NCBI GenBank assembly: GCA_964346275.1
Contig: CAYFUR010000020.1
Location: 1 to 44,145, forward strand
Source of the DNA: CAYFUR01 sp964346275
GTDB lineage: Bacteria > Sumerlaeota > Sumerlaeia > SLMS01
Reading direction: 5' to 3'
DNA length: 44,145 nucleotides
A program made the position numbers and the translations under genes. Shown here piece after piece: positions 42,152 to 44,145 of the stretch (the stretch's first letter is position 1; each line of letters opens with the position of its first letter). The notes under the pieces were generated by a model, which saw only the letters and a list, made by a program, of their open reading frames with translations, did not search any database and was not told where the DNA came from.

Positions 42152-43072
42152 TCAGGAAAGAAACTCGCCGAGGGGCTCGCGCGCGTCGAGCCACTCGGCG
42201 GGAACGGTTTCCTCCTTGGCGGAGAGGATCACCATTCCCCCCACGATGGCGGCGTTTGTATCGAGGTCGCCGCCGGCCGATACCGTTTGCCAGAGCGCTT
42301 CTTCGTAATTCCGGAAATGGCTGGAAGCAATCCAGACGCAGAACGGCGCCGTGTCCGGTGCGATGATCCGCGAGCCATTGCCCAAAAGGCCCACGGCCTC
42401 CTGGATCGGGCTGTCCAGTGGCAATTCGCGGGCGCGCCCGATGGCTTCGCGCGTATCGCCTTCCGGCATATATTGATAGACAAAATCGATCAGGCGCATT
42501 TCCCGCTCGTTCATCTCCCCTTCGTGCCAGAGTTCGCACCACGCGGCACCAAGCGCAATGGCCGCGGCTCCCGCCTGGCCTTCGGCGTGGGCATGGGTCA
42601 CTTCCGCGGAGTGGCGTGCCTGGCGCACGATCTCCGCCGGCTCTGCAAAGGCGAAATAAGCCCCCAGCGGCGCGACGCGCATCGCCCCCCCGTTTCCCAT
42701 GGAACCCGTTCCGCCGAAAGCGGCGCAGCTGGTTCTTTTCCAGGACTGGCCTTCAGAGATCGAGGTGAGAATCCGGTGGGCCATCCCGCCATAGCCGCGC
42801 ATGGGGTCGCTGGCATAATTATGGGCGAACGCCTCGGCGAGTGCGTCCTGGTCAATTTCTCCAAACTTCTTCAAGACCGTATAGATCCCGCAGGCCATGA
42901 CGGAGTCGTCCGTAAAATGCCAGGGAGGGCCGGCGAGTTCGCGCTCGCTGATCCCTTGAGCAGCTTCGGGGAAGAAAAACTTTTCGCCGAAGGCATCACC
43001 GATGGAAAGTCCATCGAGGGAGAGCCGGGCGCGCTGGAGGCGTTTCTCGTGGTCTTCTGGCAATTCATTCAT
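42152..43072 (-). CDS. ADP-ribosylglycohydrolase family protein
   Basis: A 306-residue member of the DraG/ARH family, which removes ADP-ribose from proteins or small molecules. The magnesium-binding motifs are FTDDSVMA (T54, D55, D56) and GGDLDTNAAIVGGM near the C-terminus, with GDAFG at 25-29 and GSMGNGGAMRVAPLGAYF in between. All are intact, so it should be active. Its start overlaps the aminotransferase stop by eight bases. Substrate unknown. Confidence 0.92.
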   Translation of the reverse strand: MNELPEDHEKRLQRARLSLDGLSIGDAFGEKFFFPEAAQGISERELAGPPWHFTDDSVMACGIYTVLKKFGEIDQDALAEAFAHNYASDPMRGYGGMAHRILTSISEGQSWKRTSCAAFGGTGSMGNGGAMRVAPLGAYFAFAEPAEIVRQARHSAEVTHAHAEGQAGAAAIALGAAWCELWHEGEMNEREMRLIDFVYQYMPEGDTREAIGRARELPLDSPIQEAVGLLGNGSRIIAPDTAPFCVWIASSHFRNYEEALWQTVSAGGDLDTNAAIVGGMVILSAKEETVPAEWLDAREPLGEFLS

Positions 43073-44145
43073 GTTGAACTCCGTGGGAAGGCAATCGCCT
43101 GATTCTCAGGCATTCGGCGAGCGAAGACGCAATATGATCGATTTGTTCTTCGGTCATGGCGGGAAAAAGCGGGAGGGTCAGAATGCGGTTTTCCACGGAC
43201 TCGGTAACCGGAAGAGAGCCTGCCCGCCCCGTGCTTTCAAAGTACTCCTGCGTTCCCGAAAAACGATGGAGAGGGATGTAATGTATAGACGTCTGAATGC
43301 CTCGTTCGCGGAGGCGATTCATCAGCGGCAGGCGATAGGCCTTTGGCGGCAGAAGAACCACAAACAGGTGCCAGGAGGGGTTGCCGCGGGGCTGGCGATA
43401 CGGAATTCGCAGGCCGGGAATACTCTGCTCCTCGATGGCGCGCCGAAGTTTTTCGGAAGCAAGGCGGCGGTTCTCTGTTGCCTGGGGGAGTTTGCGAAGC
43501 TGTTCGCGGCCGATGGCGGCGTGGATTTCATCAAGGCGGGCATTGGTTCCCGCCAGGACAACGTCGTATTGCGAGGCATGCCCTCGGGCGCGATCCCACG
43601 TTGTTTTGGTGATGCCGTGAGAGCGCATGAGGCGGCACTGGGCCGCGAAATCCTCGTCGTCTGTCGTGATCATGCCCCCCTCGCCGGTGGTCAGGTTCTT
43701 GTTGCCGAAAAAACTCCACGCTGCCGCGAGGCCAAAGGTCCCGATAGGCCGCCCGCCGCACTTTGCCAGGGGAGCGTGGCAAGCATCCTCGACAAGATCG
43801 AGGCCGCGCTCGCGGCAAAGCTTTTCGAGTCCTTCCATGTCGGGGCAAAAACCGCCGTGGGGCATGGAAACAACCATGCGCGTTTGGGGCGTGATCTTGC
43901 GGCGGACGTCGTCCAGGCAAAGCGTGAGATCGTCCTCGGAAACGGAATCGGCCAGAACCACCACGGCGCGGAGGCGCCGCAGGGCATTGAGCACCGCGAC
44001 GAAGTTGATCGCCGGAACGATGACTTCGTCGCCCGGGGCCATTCCAGCCGCCTGGAGGATGATTTCGAGAGCCGCCGTGCCGTTGGCAACGGCGATGGCG
44101 TGGCGCGCTCCCACGGCCTGGGCGAATTCGCGCTCGAAGACGGCT
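43065..44145 (-). CDS. DegT/DnrJ/EryC1-family aminotransferase (5' end cut by window)
   Basis: A PLP-dependent aminotransferase acting on nucleotide-linked keto sugars, as used for O-antigen or surface glycan amino sugars. The visible part has AVANGTAALEIIL, PAINFVA, DACHAPLAKCGG and the PLP lysine in FGNKNLTTGEGGMI, followed by HGITKT and a C-terminal half with LDEIHAAIGREQL. The frame is open to the right edge, so the N-terminal few tens of residues are outside. It overlaps the ADP-ribosylglycohydrolase start and probably belongs to the same operon. The sugar substrate is not known. Confidence 0.92.
   Translation of the reverse strand, partial: AVFEREFAQAVGARHAIAVANGTAALEIILQAAGMAPGDEVIVPAINFVAVLNALRRLRAVVVLADSVSEDDLTLCLDDVRRKITPQTRMVVSMPHGGFCPDMEGLEKLCRERGLDLVEDACHAPLAKCGGRPIGTFGLAAAWSFFGNKNLTTGEGGMITTDDEDFAAQCRLMRSHGITKTTWDRARGHASQYDVVLAGTNARLDEIHAAIGREQLRKLPQATENRRLASEKLRRAIEEQSIPGLRIPYRQPRGNPSWHLFVVLLPPKAYRLPLMNRLRERGIQTSIHYIPLHRFSGTQEYFESTGRAGSLPVTESVENRILTLPLFPAMTEEQIDHIASSLAECLRIRRLPSHGVQHE

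Overview
The window looks like ordinary chromosome from a GC-rich, didermic (LPS-making) bacterium. No phage, insertion sequence, integron or CRISPR array is visible. Outer-membrane traits are an LpxL-type acyltransferase followed by LptC- and LptA-like genes, an AsmA-like protein, a lipobox-bearing M48 protease and a Tat-type leader. The mixture of isolated type II/IV pseudopilins, a membrane-anchored cohesin-like domain with Pro/Thr linkers, a Gld-type ABC cluster with DUF4340, and PAS/GAF/SpoIIE-type signalling proteins resembles uncultivated lineages near the PVC/FCB groups. Sumerlaeota (BRC1) is my best guess, made from gene style only and with low confidence.

Layout. 1-4822 (minus): a ZIP metal transporter, dut, an AsmA-like protein, and a membrane-anchored TPR/protein-kinase-like gene cut by the left edge. 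5024-6046: a Tat-exported aldo/keto reductase and a tRNA-Ala(GGC). 6101-9448 (minus): a large PAS/GAF/SpoIIE-phosphatase sensor. 9901-12027: fusA standing alone, closed by a strong bidirectional terminator. 12086-17790 (minus): an RluA-type pseudouridine synthase, mnmA, and an apt, lpxL-like, lptC-like, lptA-like operon. 17940-20012: a pair of small unknown membrane proteins, a lipoprotein M48 protease and a DUF503 gene. 20043-25021 (minus): ABC ATPase, permease, GldG-like protein and DUF4340. 25275-30077: a pseudopilin, sua5, an M24 peptidase, an unknown small protein, trmB and a holA-like gene.

30283-33189: fabI, trxA (CPPC active site), a 14-codon reading frame overlapping nrdR, nrdR, and the cohesin-domain protein. 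33308-36824: a family 2 glycosyltransferase, malate dehydrogenase and a second PAS/SpoIIE phosphatase. 36857-40089 (minus): a tightly packed operon of response regulator/HATPase fusion, M14 peptidase, rhodanese and a LarC lacking its C-terminal half. 40297-44145: tgt, a second pseudopilin, an ADP-ribosylglycohydrolase and a DegT-family aminotransferase cut by the right edge.

Themes. tRNA modification is unusually well represented (mnmA, sua5, trmB, tgt, plus an rRNA or tRNA pseudouridine synthase). Three proteins suit a partner-switching pathway (two SpoIIE-type phosphatases and one REC-HATPase), but no STAS antagonist or sigma factor is in the window. The least ordinary items are the coupled mini-ORF at nrdR, the His-rich LarC1-only gene next to a rhodanese, the His-containing small membrane pair, the tandem-domain LptA-like protein, and the kinase-like protein without a glycine loop.
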